A stretch of DNA of 64,000 bases from positions 151,758,575 through 151,822,574 of the forward strand of contig NC_134455.1 in assembly GCF_047948215.1 (NCBI RefSeq). Reading direction: 5' to 3'. The position numbers and the translations under genes were made by a program. Of the stretch, positions 36,201 through 51,200 are shown in pieces (the first letter of the stretch is position 1; each line of letters opens with the position of its first letter). Under the pieces are notes generated by a model that saw only the letters and a program-made list of their open reading frames with translations, made no database searches and was not told where the DNA came from. Source of the stretch: Lycorma delicatula (taxonomy: Eukaryota > Arthropoda > Insecta > Hemiptera > Fulgoridae).

Positions 36201-36979
36201 AAGTACAGTATTACTAGTTGAATTCTTATATTACTAGGTACTGGTAATTTAAACATTATATCCCACTGGAACATTGTTAATCTAACAACAGGTAGGTATT
36301 TCATATTTTCAATTGTTGCAAAACAAGGCTGTACTTAATTAACAGTTGTATGGAAAGACTTTTAGGGTAGCAATTAAACCACCATAGTTGATTCCATCAT
36401 CCCAGTAACAGCATAAAGCACAAAATTAATCTTTCTGCGAAACAATTTGAATGAAACATCAGCATTATATTTTAACTACACAATACTAGTTAGTTTTAAT
36501 TTGCTGCTACTGGTAATCCATTAATATAAAAGAACTTGGAACACATTTCATGGCACTGCTTTTACAAAAGAATAAATAAATTTTCTCTTTTCAAAAAATT
36601 CTATCAATACTAATTTTTAATAAATATACAGCACATTAAAATATAAATATGTATTTTAATGAGTAAATATAAATATTTTAATAAAATAATATATTTTACT
36701 GGCAAGAACATCAATTTTATTTGATTGTGGGAGCCAATATTTCACCTCTCTTTCTAACTCATGTTTTTATTTATGTCTTAATACATATTGATTTATATTA
36801 CCAATATATACACAATTTTCAAATACTTACATTTATATGCTTTAGTTTAGTTTGTTACACAAATGATATATATACATTATGTTTGCAAAATCAGGTAGCA
36901 AATGTGCCACATTATTTGAATGGTTGTTTGCAGTTTACATAAATACTTCTCATGATTTTCATCCAGTCACAGTACACAC

Positions 36980-37019
<40 letters not shown>

Positions 37020-37619
37020 ATAGGAAAGACAGATTGAGTACTGAGTTTGTGAACCAGGACATTTTAGAGTATGGGAGTGACTTTTATTCAATAAATTGTG
37101 TACATAAATTTCAACACAAATCAAAGAACGTTCAACGTTACTAACTTTAAATCAAATGAAGATTAATTAAAATTGGCCTAGCAACAACTGGAAACTATTT
37201 TTCATCTATTGAAGTGATCTTCATTTGGTTTTATGAGAAACTAAAAAGAGACAGATGGGCTACTAAATTAATTCATTTTTATTGGATAGATTTTTTGTAG
37301 TTATACAATTTTCTTTCAGTGGTTGATTGGTCTGTGCTGTACTTGCATGATGATGTAAATGAAGCCAATATGTTATTATGAGATTTTTTATACAGTTACA
37401 GAAACCTTATAAGTCATATACACTCATAGTTAAAACAACTCTTATGAAATTTTTAAAAAAGATGTAGTTGTGTAGTGAATATTATTTCATCGCAACTGAA
37501 TATTATGGTGACTATGTTAAAAATTTATTATTACATAACTTTAATTGTTGTTAATGCTGAAAATTTAACTGAAACATAGAATCAGTTCTAGACTATTTGT
37601 AAATTATGATATAAGTTAC
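33270..37619. other. No gene seen
   Basis: AT-rich non-coding DNA. Includes a CT/CA-rich tract at 34740-34768 and a microsatellite at 36972-37021. Short open frames over the microsatellite are artefacts. Confidence 0.6.
36972..37021. repeat. AC/TA/TG microsatellite
   Basis: A CA stretch, then (TA)n, then a long (TG)n, together forming a self-complementary simple repeat. Confidence 0.95.
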
Positions 37620-38009
37620 GGATGGGGCCTGGTAAGTATGCCTCGGCAGGGGGTGATGTGAGAGAAGAAAAAACGTGGTTGTGTCATATTGTTAGCTATA
37701 GCTAGTGCTTATCCTGTCATAGTAAAGCTTACTAGTACTACCCTAGCCGAAAAATTCTGCACTAGTCATCTGTGTAATATAGGAAGTACGATTGTTCATA
37801 AACCGGCTTCTTGAAGTTTTCCTTTCTGCAATCAAAACTGTTTTTATTTCTTTGTCACAAATTATTAATAATCCTACTGTTTTTCATTTTTAGTTTCTTC
37901 ATTTTTGGTTGTGTCTGTGAATTAATCATGAAATAATACATGTTATTTTTGCAGATTAAATTACGTTTTGTTATATGTAGTTAAGCACATTTTAGTACTG
38001 TTAGATCAA

Positions 38010-39382
38010 GTCAAAAATGGCTTAAAACAAAGTAAATAATTTACAGTGAAGGATGGTAATTAATTAAGACACGTTATTGAAAAGTATGACTTTAAGGCAA
38101 AATCAAACGCTTATGCATATCCTGTGTCACGAGCGACTAAACACGCTGCTTACTACACTGGAAAATCAGAGATGTTTATTGTGAAAATTGAACAAGAAGT
38201 GGAGAATAAGAAACAGCTAGAAAAAATTTGGAGACTTCACAATACAGATTATCTACATCAGGGAAAAACTTAAAGCGAAAAGTGGAGATAAAAATATAAT
38301 AAGGATTGATGATTTTGATAAAAACATAATATTACAGATAATCTAAGATTTTATGTTGATAAACAAATTGTTCCGACTATTCCAAAGTTACTGCTGGTAA
38401 TGAAACAAAGAATACACTTTCCTTAGGCTCGAAAATTGCTGTTGAGACTAATAAAAGGAATGGGACTTAAAGAGAGGAAATGCCAAAATAAAAGAAAGAT
38501 ATTAATGGAAAGGCCAGATAATATTTTCTTGCATTACATGTATTTGGTAAATATGAAAGCCTTGAGAAAAATTGGGAAAAAGATATTTTACTTGGACATG
38601 ATGCGAACTAATAGCAATTTAACATTTCAAAAATGTTGACAGTCTGACAATTTTTTTGGAGTTGCAGACAACTGGAGCGCGGCTAATTGTTTAATATATT
38701 ACATACAGGAAGTGGGATTTGTTGTTAGTGCCAAATTGGTATATAAATTTGGAAAAACTAGTGGAGATAATCATAGGATATGAATTATAATAACTTTGAG
38801 AAATGGTTGAGAGAAAAATTGTTATCAAATTTTTCTGATTAATCGATCATTGTAATGGGTAATGTCTATGATGGAATTGTATCATTCCGTCTTGGCAGAA
38901 AAAGTACCATCAAAAAACTCAGTTAAATTAGAAATAGTAAACTAGTTGCTGGGAAAAGAAGTAGAGTGTGATTTATCAGTGAGAAAGGAACAGCTTATTC
39001 AGTTACTACAGTAACCAAAGGAAAAAGTTTACAAAATCGATGTCTATCTATCTAGTTCAGGTTATGAAGTTGTAAGACTACCTCCATATTTACGTGAACT
39101 TAATCCAATCGAACTAGCTTAAGCTAATGTAAAACGCTTTCTGAGAGAAAATAATTGTGGTAACTTAAATCCAGATAATTTAAAGAAAAACAACATAGGC
39201 ATCAAAACAGTAATTCCAAGTAACTGGAAAAGTTGCTGTTTAAAAGTAACAAAACTGGAGGAAGAATACTGGGCTAAAGTCAGAATTGTTTCGGATGTCA
39301 TTGATAAGTTTATTATATCCACCGGTGTGGTAGATGATTCTTCAACAGACTCTGAATCTGATACTGACAATAGACACTTGTG
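38010..39382 (+). pseudogene. Tc1-like (DDE_3-type) transposase, near full length but decayed
   Basis: Blocks in order: N-terminal VSRATKHAAYYTGKSEMF, then a spacer with stops, KRKILMERPDN, the first catalytic block IFYLDMMRTNSNLTFQKC (family: LDETW), a block KLVYKFGKTSGDNH, and IIVMGNV where the family has IVMDNA, so the second aspartate is lost. Then VVRLPPYLRELNPIELA with the third acidic residue, and an open C-terminal stretch ending in SSTDSESDTDNRHL and a stop (39380-39382). The GKGxRLIIxHAG block is partly deleted. Stops and frameshifts make it non-functional. The acidic serine tail is typical of the family. Confidence 0.85.
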
Positions 39383-42131
39383 AAGAACTGGTCATACAAC
39401 TCTTATAAGAGTAAGTACTATTAAAAATATTTGTTCTCTTTTTAGTAAATGTAAAGTAGGATAATTTAAATCTAACATGTTAATCTATAATCATTCAAAA
39501 AATATTATTATTAGAGAAAATTTATTATTGTCATTACATTCAGTAAGTAGTGCAATAAAATACAAATAATTAATTTTGTTAGAAGAACAAATTTTGCACT
39601 TAAGATAGTAGTGGGCAGTTTGCATTTTAGTAGTAAGAATATCTTATTGAACAACATTTTAGAACCACCCATTTCTCTCTCCCTCTCGCACAACAGATTT
39701 CTTGCAGAGGCACATGAACAATTCCAGTACAGATATTCAAGAATACAAAAATTTTATGGCTCCATCATTTTATGTGGTTTTTTCCTATGTTGTTTATGTA
39801 GACAACAAAAACATCAATTTTTCCTGTTAAAATGCCATGTAAAGTCTTCAAAACCCTTAACCATGTGCATTCACATAAAATTAAATCCATCAACAAAACC
39901 ATGAACAGTAAGGTACAACTGTATTTATATATTACAATCAAAAATTATTTTTATGTTTTTTTGCTAGAGTACCTACATTTTAGACAATTTATTATAGAAA
40001 TTTCAATTTTTGTAGATAAAACATAAGGTACAAATCTATAATAACTCTGAATATCATAAAAATTATTATTATTAATTAATATTATTAGAGAAACGTAACA
40101 AATGAAACCATTTTAAAATGAAATTAATATAAAGATAATAATATTAGTGTTACTAAAAAGAATTCATTTAATCCTTCTTGTATAAACAAGAAACTTTTAA
40201 ATTAACTATTAATGTACAAGTTACTGAAATAAATCGGTGAACGCATTAATTCATTCATTCAATAAAAAAATCATGCTTTGAAGTTATACTTGCACAAGCA
40301 GTGATAATTCATTAAATTAGAATAAATAACTTTCGTTCATGCAAAAAAATCTTACTTATAGTCATATTAAACTTACCTAGCACTATGGCTCAATAAGATT
40401 ATGTTTCTGCAATAACAATAATGATTATTATTATAACATGAACAATGATTAATTGTATGTATTATATTTATCCATGTATATTCATAGAAAATTTATAAAA
40501 ATACAACACAAAATTCTTTATAATAATTATTAATTTGGCTGACCAAAAGGAATTCTTTGTGATATAACTCCTACCTTGGTAATTCTCACTGATATGTTTT
40601 TCTAAGAATAAAATACAAACAGAACAAATTAAAAATTGTAAAAAACTCTTAAGAATTTATTGAAGGGAAGATTGGCATTGATCTGTCATGTTAGAAAATA
40701 ATAAAACAATTCTTTACTGGTATAATCTTTTTTATTTTTACCTTACTTTCATGATCACTTGCTGTAAAAAATTTCATGTTAACGTCTATAGAAAAAGTTT
40801 TAAACGATGAATTATTTAGAACTGATAACAATTGGGAACTATTATTTTTGTTTTGTATTAATATCCAGCAAAACAGATGTGGAGAAAGCACATAATAGGA
40901 TACTAAAAACCAGCATTGCCACTTTGTTTGCTAGTTATCCCAAAGTATTCACGAGTGACTTGTAGAACAAATTACTAGACCTGTAAGTCAACTGCAACTA
41001 GCTTTTCATCACTACAACCATTTCATCCCAAGAACAGGAAAATATTTTACTGATATCTGATGCCATGATGATAAATAATGCCAGTTATCCCTAACAGTCT
41101 TTGTAATCGTCAGACTTGTAATTCTGATTAGTCTAAAACTGAATCTGAAGGTAAAGACCAAATATAAATAACATAAAAATAGCACTATTGAATCCAGAAA
41201 AACTTTATCATTTTACATAACATTCATAACGGTAAAGAGCTTAAATAAAATTTAAATCAGGTGTGTAATGTTTATTTTCTTCACACTCTGTACAAATAAA
41301 ATTAAATCAACATAATACTAAAATAAAACATGATAAATATAATTAAATATTTTATAATAGCAAGTTAATAAATCATAAAACTTAACAATAAATAGAATCT
41401 CACTTACAGCAACTCATTCTTATAAAGAAGCCCCAAACTCAACATTATAAATTATAAATATTAGATAATTAAATAATATAACAATTATTCATTAACAATA
41501 ATTAAATACGTTTAAATACCAGTTATTGGATTAAATTAATTCAATAACAATTTATTTGTAATGCATGTAGAAAACACTAATTCAAACTCAAAATTACTTC
41601 CTGTAATCTCTTTATGTACACTATAACTATTTATTTATCTACTATTTATTTTACAATTTGTTTGTAACTATTTACTTTTTTTAATTTAATTATTTTTAAA
41701 TTAGGTTGGTTATTTAACATGTATCAATGTTAAGTTTTCTTCGGGATAGTGATTTAAGTTTAGTAATAATACCCCAGCGATATTTACAATCTAGGCTTCA
41801 GTGCTTAGATATACTGTTATAGGTACAGTTACAGGAAGGTTTTCCCCCTTAAAAGAAAGCAACACAATATAAAAACTAGTCCTAACAGAAGTCAATACAA
41901 AACTTGATTATAACTATAAAACTTTGATCGTAAATTATTAATAAATGAACATGGAACATGGCCCAACAAAAATGATTAACATATATGTACAATAAATTTA
42001 CTAAAAAGTAAACCAGATAGGCAAAACTAATTTTATTCTACAAAAATATAATTTTTAAAACATAGAATCAAACTTAACAAAGGAACTAATATTATAAAAA
42101 AAAATCAACATCTCCTACAACACATACATAC
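39383..42131. other. No gene seen; expected to hold the 3' end of the SLC35F gene or its last intron
   Basis: No convincing acceptor plus C-terminal exon was found here. The open frames at 39611-40026 have no similarity that I recognise. Confidence 0.5.
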
Positions 42132-42261
42132 CTGAGCAATCGTGTTATATAGTCTGGCCAATTATTAGGAAACATAACTAAAAAGAATCCAACAGATATT
42201 AATATAATTCCAGCCAATTTCATTCCAGCAAAATGAGCACCATATAAAACAACATCTAATG
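42132..42261 (-). CDS. SLC35F-like exon, last one recognised
   Basis: The acceptor is TTTTTTCCAG before 42261 and the donor GTATGT after 42132. It enters in phase 1 and leaves in phase 2. It encodes ALDVVLYGAHFAGMKLAG, a hydrophobic helix IILISVGFFLVMF, and PNNWPDYITRLL. This aligns with the last membrane helix and the start of the cytosolic tail of SLC35F3/F4 (family: GFLLLLLPEEWD). The remaining C-terminal tail should be in another exon at lower coordinates. Confidence 0.9.
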
Positions 42262-45200
42262 CTGGAAAAAAGAGATATGTTATGTTACCTATTACATCTT
42301 AAGAGTTTAATAACTTGAGTTAACAGGCACTTTTTTTTGAGTGAGCATTAAAAATTATGACAATAAAATAGTCGTTTTCTAAGATGAAATAGGTTTTAAT
42401 TAAAATTACATATAGATTTATTTTCTTCACAGCATATAAAGTAGTATAAATTTCCATAATGGTATTAGTAAACTTACAGAGACTCGAAGTAAAGCTCCGA
42501 CATTTGAGTTTCTAGATCTTTTCCAAGTTTTATTGAGAGATCAACTCCTAACCTCTTCCTTCCTTGTCACTATTGGACAGTCATCCCCATCCACCTATTA
42601 GATCATTAACCACTTGCTCTTTACAGAGCTTACTTATTAATAGCATTTGCTATGATAAATAAAATGAAATCTAATTAAAAATTTAACTGAATTATAAATA
42701 AGTGGTTGGACTATCCTAGAAATATCAGGATCATTTACGACAAATATTATTTTCATAGAAAAAAAACCTGCACTCGTTAATGATGAGAAATAGATTAAGA
42801 TTTTAGGAGAAATAACTAACCTGAATTTACTGATAAACACATTAGCTATTTATGTAGATTTTTAAGTAAATGTTAGATAGGAAACAGAGAGTCGCTGGAC
42901 AATCCTGCACTACTTCACTAGGGACAAACAAAAATGCAATATCTGTCAACAACCAAAAAATGCCATCATGGAAACACAGATATAAGAACAAGGATTACAG
43001 CTAATACTGTTCCTATGTTATCTAAGAACAGAAAGGATGAAGGATACAAAATGTTATAAAGTACAGAAAGAGGTCAAGCGATCCACAGATGGACTTCTGA
43101 TTAGGGAATTGTCAGGATAATTTACTGTCTTGCTCAGAACCAATTTTTTTTAATACTGCTAGTTAACCCTTACTGATTTCAGGAATGTTGCAGGTGTCTG
43201 TGAAATGAAGAATAAAAACAAAACAAATTATCTAAATAAAAATATTATATTAACATAATTACAATAATGTAGCTCACAATAGTTTATATGGCTAATGTGA
43301 AATAACATAAATTCCAATTAATTTTGGAAAATCATTCTGCTTATGACTTATCTAAATTAAGAAGGTGATGGACATTTATAACCAAATATAGTGAAGGAGG
43401 AAATAATAGGAGTCTGTTGGTTGATCAGTAAATAGTTGCCATGATGCTATACTATGGTTGCTGCTATCAAATACACACTTTAAAACTAGAAGGATAACGT
43501 TTAATGTCCTTCAAGTATACAACAAAGAACTAATGTAATTATTAACATTGTTTTTCCAGTAAAGTACCTTTTCTTTATTTTGTTACTATTCATTCCCTGT
43601 CATTATTGAGGAAGTGGTTTGTCAAATGCTTTGGGTGGAGCGTACCATCATATGGGCATGATGCAATTGGTATGAACAAAGGAAGAAAAGTACTTAGATA
43701 GTTTTGAAATACGAGCATAGAGAAATTAAAGAACATGAGATGGATGAACAAAATGAGAAATGAGGAAGAACTAAGAATAGGAGAGGATCAGAATTTGATG
43801 AAGATGCAGCTTAGAGATATTCTATATAGAAATTATATTTAGCAAAGGATCACAGAGAGAAATGTAGAAAGAAGTAAAGGAACAGGAAGGATTTGTAAGA
43901 CATTTGGAAAGAAAGAGGCTATAAAGAAAAGAGGTAAGATGTTCAGAAGCAAAAAGTAGTAGAATATTTAGCTACGTGCTTAATTAGAAACTGAAAAAAA
44001 AAGAAGAAATTGGAAGTCTTCAGTTGCAAGGCTTACAAGGAATCAAAAGTTGCAAGGTTGGTCATTTTAGCTTCTGCATCCATTTTGGATTATAAATAGA
44101 TTCCCAAAGGTTGCAGGGTGAAAATCTAATGACACATTTTCTAGTCAAAAACTGTTTGAGAGAAAAGTAAAGTGTGGAGGTGCATTGTCTTCATAGAGTA
44201 TCCACTTCCCATTTTTGAACAAATTCAACCGTATTATTCTACTAACAAATTCTTGCAGTCTACTTGTCAATCTTTATCGTGTCTGCTACCATTTTAATGC
44301 TAAGGCATTATTTATTTCATATGATTTCATTAATTTTCTAAATTTTTCATCTGTTTCTCAAGTATCAAGTAATCAAACGTTCAGTGCATGAGCATTGGAC
44401 TTCTATGCTTGTCTGCATCTTCTTCTTGATCTCAACTAAATGGTATTAAATATTTAAACACAGTCGGCAATCATTTTCACAAATGTTTTCAAGATTTTAA
44501 AACATTCCATTGGAAATCTTTTAAGTTTTTGAGGAAATTGAGATTGACATGCGTTTAATTTTTAAACAAGACATGATTTCATTCACAGCATGAAAAGAGC
44601 TATGAAACCGCTGCTGTGGATGAACAACTTAAGCTACTACCTTTTAAAACAAATCTTATGCAAACCTATGATAGTTACACAATAAGAATACCCCTCTAAT
44701 GTCTGATAAGATGAATAAAACTTGCACCACACACCTAGTCATGGAACTTAAATGTCAAACCTCATGCTAACAGAAATACATAACAAATTCATTCACACAC
44801 AAACATAATATAAAGTATTCAAAAACTCCTTTACTTACCTGCAGACACAGGAACAGCAGTAATTAGTCCAAGTGTAATAAATAGATCATAAGTGAGAGCA
44901 ACACTAAAGTTACCCAACAGGTTTGCCACTATAATAAGATTGCAAATAATTAACTAAAAATATAATAGCTTCTAACTCAAAAGTGCAGTAAAAATTTACA
45001 GAATAGAAAGTAATTGCGGTTTTTAATACTAAGACAGAATTAGAATTAGTAATTTATACAATCATCATTCTATCAGTTTATAACGACAACCACCATAATC
45101 ACGTGGATTATTATACTCTCTGGATTTCTGGGAGTTTTTCAATGATAATCATAAGTGGTACTTATTTTCACTAGTTCCAGAGTTATAGAGAAATAAAATT

Positions 45201-48200
45201 TTAATTAATGAAATATTTGTATCTTAGGGGAAGGCACATTGGTTCAAATCAGTCTTCAACTCATTTTCTTTTTAATTTTTTTTAAAATTCAAATATATTC
45301 ATTTATTAATAATTATTAATGTCTCATTGTAAAAAAAATTTGTGATGAACAATAATTCAATAACAAAAAAAAATATCAGAAGTTTTAATGAAATAAAATT
45401 TTATGTACTTTTCATTTTAAAAAAATGTGTAAATGTAATTTAATAGGCGTACAAGGAAGTCATGTGTTGTCCACATCAGATTTTTAATATTACATATGAT
45501 GATAATGATTTTCAAAACATTCACTAGACTTCTTTTTAGATTTATCAAAAGGTCTTGACGTGGTTGAGCACTCAAAACTACATATGGAATTAAAGGATAT
45601 TTTTGAAACTTATCACATATCATATTTAAGAATAGGCAGCATTATACCAAAATAACTTTCAACCTTAATTTTTAAGAAAAATTATTATGGTTTAATTTTT
45701 AGAATTAGAGTTAATATAAAGGGACAAGGAATAACTATGTTAAGACACTAATTTTTTGTAAAAATTAAAGGATAGCTTTGAAAGTTAGGAAAATTAAAAG
45801 AATAACTTTGAAACTTCCACCATCATATATAAGAAAAGGCAGCATTACACTGAAATTACTTTCACCCATAATAATTTTATTTAAATAATTAGTTCAAAGT
45901 TAATATGAAAAAATATAGGATGCAGTAGTTAATTCTGGATCCACTGTTCTTTTTATTCTATGTTAATGACATTCTGGGGATCAATAGATGGCACTTAATT
46001 TAATTTCTTATGCTGTTGGTAGATCAATTTTGACGTAGATGAAATTATTGACAATCTACATTACATAAGGTATTTTTAATTATTTACTAAAATATTGTTG
46101 AAATAAATTTATTAACATCATCAATCCTTTAAGAATTAAATGCGTTGAATCTAAAAATAATAAAGTTGTAATAAAAGATTCATCTTGCCCAAATGACAAC
46201 AAAAATACTGGGAACTTATGCACTTAAGTGTGTTCCTGTGATAATCACATAGAATACATATTAAAATAATTAACCTATACTATTAAATTGTTTTTTCAAA
46301 TGGTCATTTAATGACATACATTTCAAACACTGCACTTGTGGTATGGAATTAAACTTTTGTGATGATTTTAATTTCTTATAGCCCAATACACAAAGTAAAG
46401 AAAAAAAGTACTAAAATTATTTTTTGACTATAGATATCAGAATTGGAAAAAATATTATTTGAACATTCCATCATGATTATATAGAAGTATTTATGTTAAC
46501 AAAAAATTTTCATTTTAAAATATATGGGTCATATTGGAAAAAATCCATGAAAAAGAAAATAAAAATACTTTTTCTTCTGAATTAGAGTCAATAAAAACGG
46601 GCAAAGAATAATTTGTAAGTTAAGAGAGTAATTTTTTATAAAAATTGTCAAATATAGGAAAAGAAAGATTATAAGGTGCGAGGATAGATGTGCAACCCAA
46701 AAGTTGTAAAACATTAGTCAGTAGAACATAAGATGTAAAATAACAGCTATAAGCACAATAATTGATGATCTAAAGAAGACTACATATAACTGTATACACA
46801 TATTTGATAAAAGGAGAAATATAGTAGTTCATGTAGATAGGCCCCTGAATGGATTTAAGAGAAAAAAAGATGTAGATAATCTCCCAAAGTGGTAATAGAG
46901 AGAAGGATGAAAATTATGATTCTTGTAGTTACAGAACAGAAGAGTGTGGTGTTTGGGACATGAAAGGTGGTGATCTATACAAAGGTAAAAACCCACCAAG
47001 GAAAAAATATTCAGTTTCATTTTTTTAATGGTGACTTAAAGAGAAATCCCAGAATATGTTGTCATATAATACAATATACACAGTTGCCTAATTATTACTT
47101 TGTTGATGCCCGTATGCATCTCCTCCTTTTTTTCTATACAGCTGTCTTCTACCACACATCTAGTCTTTGTAGAACACATTATACCTGTTCTTTGCATCTG
47201 TTCAAAGTTAACTTCATCCATGTTACTAATTAATTTTAAATCCATTGAATAAAATATTCTTTGTTCTTCCTCCTTTATTAATATTGCAATAGTAGCCCTA
47301 TGTTTAATACATATTAATATATTAATTGTATACACATTTTTATTCATCTTTCTTTCTATTTTTGAAAGATCACAATAAAGAATTCATCTATAATGGCTAA
47401 AATTTCTGGATCTCTTCCTACTGCATAATTCTACTTCAAGTGATCAGAAGAAACTCAAACATGTTTAACATGCTACACTGGAAGACATATATCCTAGATT
47501 TCACAGTAAAATTGTGAACAAACTTATAGAAATTTCACGATCTACTTTAATCTGGAATCTACTAAAGCCTGATTGATTTTTACTATTTTGAGGGGTTTAG
47601 TACCTTAATAATTTTTTAAGGAGTATTACAGTAACCTTATGATTACTGTAATAAGCATTTGGTGTTCTTGTGTATAGATTGATAAACAATCCTCAAATGA
47701 TTAAAAGGAAACTCATCCTTTTTTTCAGATATTGCTGCAATTACTTTCAGAGCTGAATTCCAGCTGCGATTGCGGCTGTATCATAATACATAAAGAAAAT
47801 ATGAAATTCACCCTTAATCTAACTTCAACTTTAGGGATAAAATTCTTAATAGGAAACCCACAATACATTTTTTAAGATATTTGGATTAAATTTCAATCTG
47901 TTGGTGTCATCTGGGTTATATTTCAATCTTCTATTACATTTGTAGAGAAGATACATTGATATTAAGGAATTCAACTCTAAACACATTAAACATTTATAGG
48001 TATAAAAGAAAATTCCTAAACTGATATTAGAGAGAATTATTATAATAAATATTCCTAATAAATTTCAATGTTTCTTTTCAACTGAAGCATAATGTAGTAT
48101 TTTAGAGAAGTTAATTTTACACAAATCACTTTTTAAGTGACTTGACTGGAAGTTCATTGGTGCGATAATAAATACAGTGTCCAAAAAGTAACTATGTAAC

Positions 48201-51200
48201 TACCCGGATTGCTAATTGATATACTGTAAAAGCGCTAACCGAGATATTTAAGAAATGGGATCAGTAAAGGACTGTGGGCCAAGTGGTAGACCATCAGTAC
48301 TCAATGAAGAAAAACTGCAAGCCATGTCAGCTGCTGAGCAGCATGGTTCCAACACGTCCATACAAAAGTAAACCCAACAGAAAATGTTCTTCATACAAAA
48401 TAACAAATTCAGCTTGTTATTATGAGATCATTCACCAGTTCGTGGAAGAGGTAAACAAGGACAAAATTAATAATGTTTGAATTCAAGAAGACAGCATGAC
48501 TTTATATACAGCCAGGCACTCATGAATTTACTGCAGTAAGTTTTCAGAGATTAAATCATTTCTAAGGGTTTGTGGCCACCTCGTTCTCTGGACTTAAGCT
48601 TACCAGATTTTTACTTCTGGGATTATACAAAAAGTAATTGTCTAGGAAACCTCCCACCCTCCAGCCACTTCATGATTTCACCAAGAACATTCCACATGAA
48701 CAACTTGTGAGAGTCTTTGAGAACAAGAAGAAGCACGCACAGATATGTTTGGTTGTTTATAATGACCATTTCCAACAATTACTGTACAGTAAGTTGATGT
48801 TGTTATTAGTGCATGACCGGTGTATAGCTACCTTTTGAACACACTATAGAATACTATAGAACACACTATAGAATGTTTGATGTTCATGATATGTAGAAAT
48901 ATGTTAAATTCACAATGTGATATATATATATATATATGTTAAATGAAGGTAAGTGATCTTTCTGCTTTGTATTTAGTAAAATGCTCTAATAAAATGGATT
49001 TAATTCATTTTGATTACCAGAAAAGAATGACACAATTAATCATGGACACTTAGCCCTTCATATAGCAATAAGATAAAAATCATCTTAAAAAATCCTAATT
49101 TTAGTGTCTGCTAATAATAATGAAATTTGTCTGTAATAATATCAAAATCATTAGCTTTCAATGAATACAGTTTTGTGTATCTCCATGATACACAAAATTG
49201 TATTAACATAGGCATACACATACACACACGCGCACATCATTATTATCATCATTTACAATAGTTCATATTACAAAAACAAAATATAATCACTGACCTAAAG
49301 AAAGTATACTAGCAGATAGCAGCGCTGGCCATGGTAATCTATCCCAGTATAATACTTCTACACCAGTGAAGTAAAGTGTCAAGCACAATGGCCATAACAA
49401 TGTAGCATTCAACAGGCCTATAAGTGAAAAAAATAATGCAACCTGACCATAACTTGCATCACCAATAACTTTTTTAAACAATACCTGTAACATTAAAAAC
49501 AAAATCAAATCAGTGTGAGCTAAATTTTGTTAAGAAAAAATTGCTTTTATTGTAACTAATATAAGGATCCACCCAGCTTGCCAAGAGTCAAAACCTTGGT
49601 CTTCAATTTCTCACATATGCCCAGAAGTAAGAAGGCCTTCCTTCTTAGAAATGTACCGCTTGCTACATTCCGTAGCTAGAATGTTAAGAGGGTTTAATGC
49701 CAACAATCACAGAGACTGCCTCTCTTCAGACAGTTCTGTAGCCACAGACAACAGCTAACAATAGAAGACGCTGGGCTCACAAAAGAATGTCCCTATAACA
49801 TTGGATCTGCAAACGATGATCCCAGATGCATGTAGCGTACAACATTATGGTCTCAGAGACACCTTTGTAAAGAATACGCATGGTACAATAATTCAACCCC
49901 CCAATCAGGATGGATGACCTCTACAGACACCAAAGAAGGCATTGATGGGCATTGAAGGCCTTCTTTGCAACAAACTGGTGGTACTCCTTGAATTGAAACC
50001 TCTCATTAAGGATAACACCCAGATACTTCTGAACGGTAACATACCTAATCAGAAGGCCATCCATCACCACCCGCGGTTGACAGGTCACGGCTAGATGACC
50101 TTTGAGAAGCATCATAGTGGTTTTCTCCGCACTGAAAACCACCTTATGCTGACGACTCCACAACCTGAGAACCTTACATGCCTGCATCGCTCTGAGCTCT
50201 ACCTCAGCACATAAGTTGCCCTCGACCAGTAGCAACCAATTGTCGGCATAAGCCAAGATGTGGCAGCCACTGGGCATCCGCATCCATGTGAGAGAGTCGA
50301 ACTCAACGATCCAGACGAGTGGACCTAAAACACTGCCCTGCCGACAACCTTTTGACAGAGTCTTTCCTATTTCCAAGTCACCATCACAAAGGACAACAGT
50401 TCTGTCACTGAAGTAGCTCGAGAAAGTTGTAATCTCATTTAGCATGCACCCATGCTGCTGAATCTATACAGCAAAAAAAATTGAAAATAAAAAAAAAGAA
50501 TAATGTAGATAATAGTACGAGCATTAATAATTACTTTATAAACAGCTGATCCAGCAGCTGCTGCACCAGCAAGTACAACAGCACTCAGAGTTGGACTGCC
50601 AGTGATACCATCCATGTAAGCCAACAAAGCAACACCAGTATCACAGAGAATTACTGCAACTATCTGTAACATCATACAATGTAATAATATCAATAAAAAA
50701 ATTTAATATATATTATATTCATGTACACTTATAATAAGTACCATAACCATTATGGTTGTTGGCAACCTTGGTGGCTAGTAATTCTAAGGAATAACAAACA
50801 TCTTATGCTAGATCTCTAGAATCAGAGAATCAATGAAGGGTTTCCTGATGCCTTTTTTACTGAGTCAAATATAATGTTGCATATAAGCATAATAACAAAA
50901 TCAAAGAGCTTATTCAGATATGAAATCAAATAATGATTTCTTCTTTATTTTGTAAAGTCTTATGAACCTATAATTTCTTATTATTCTTTTTCTCATTATT
51001 AACAAACATATTTTTCTTTATTTCTTTAGTCTTAAACAATTCATCAAACAAATAGCATGTCTTGTCTTTATTAGGATCCTAAAAGTTAACCTATCTAAAA
51101 TTTTAAATAATGAGTCAAATCTTTGCAAGTAATACCTTATATGGTGCGCAGACTCTAAAATATTAAAACATAAAACATATTTTCAATTTAAATAAATTAC

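Larger units (their letters stand above)
42262..44838. other. Intron with LINE and mariner scraps
   Basis: Intron between two SLC35F-like exons. Apart from the two fragments listed separately, nothing is recognised. Confidence 0.7.

Noticed and set aside
1..42131. Search for the last SLC35F-like exon (expected to start with one base completing an AGN codon, perhaps followed by Trp)
   Set aside because: The few CCACCT sites on the plus strand give immediate stops or poor acceptors, for example near 5855 and 4810. No candidate is good enough to report.
46829..47347. Overlapping open frames on both strands
   Set aside because: No recognisable domain, mutual overlap and intronic position. Treated as chance frames.
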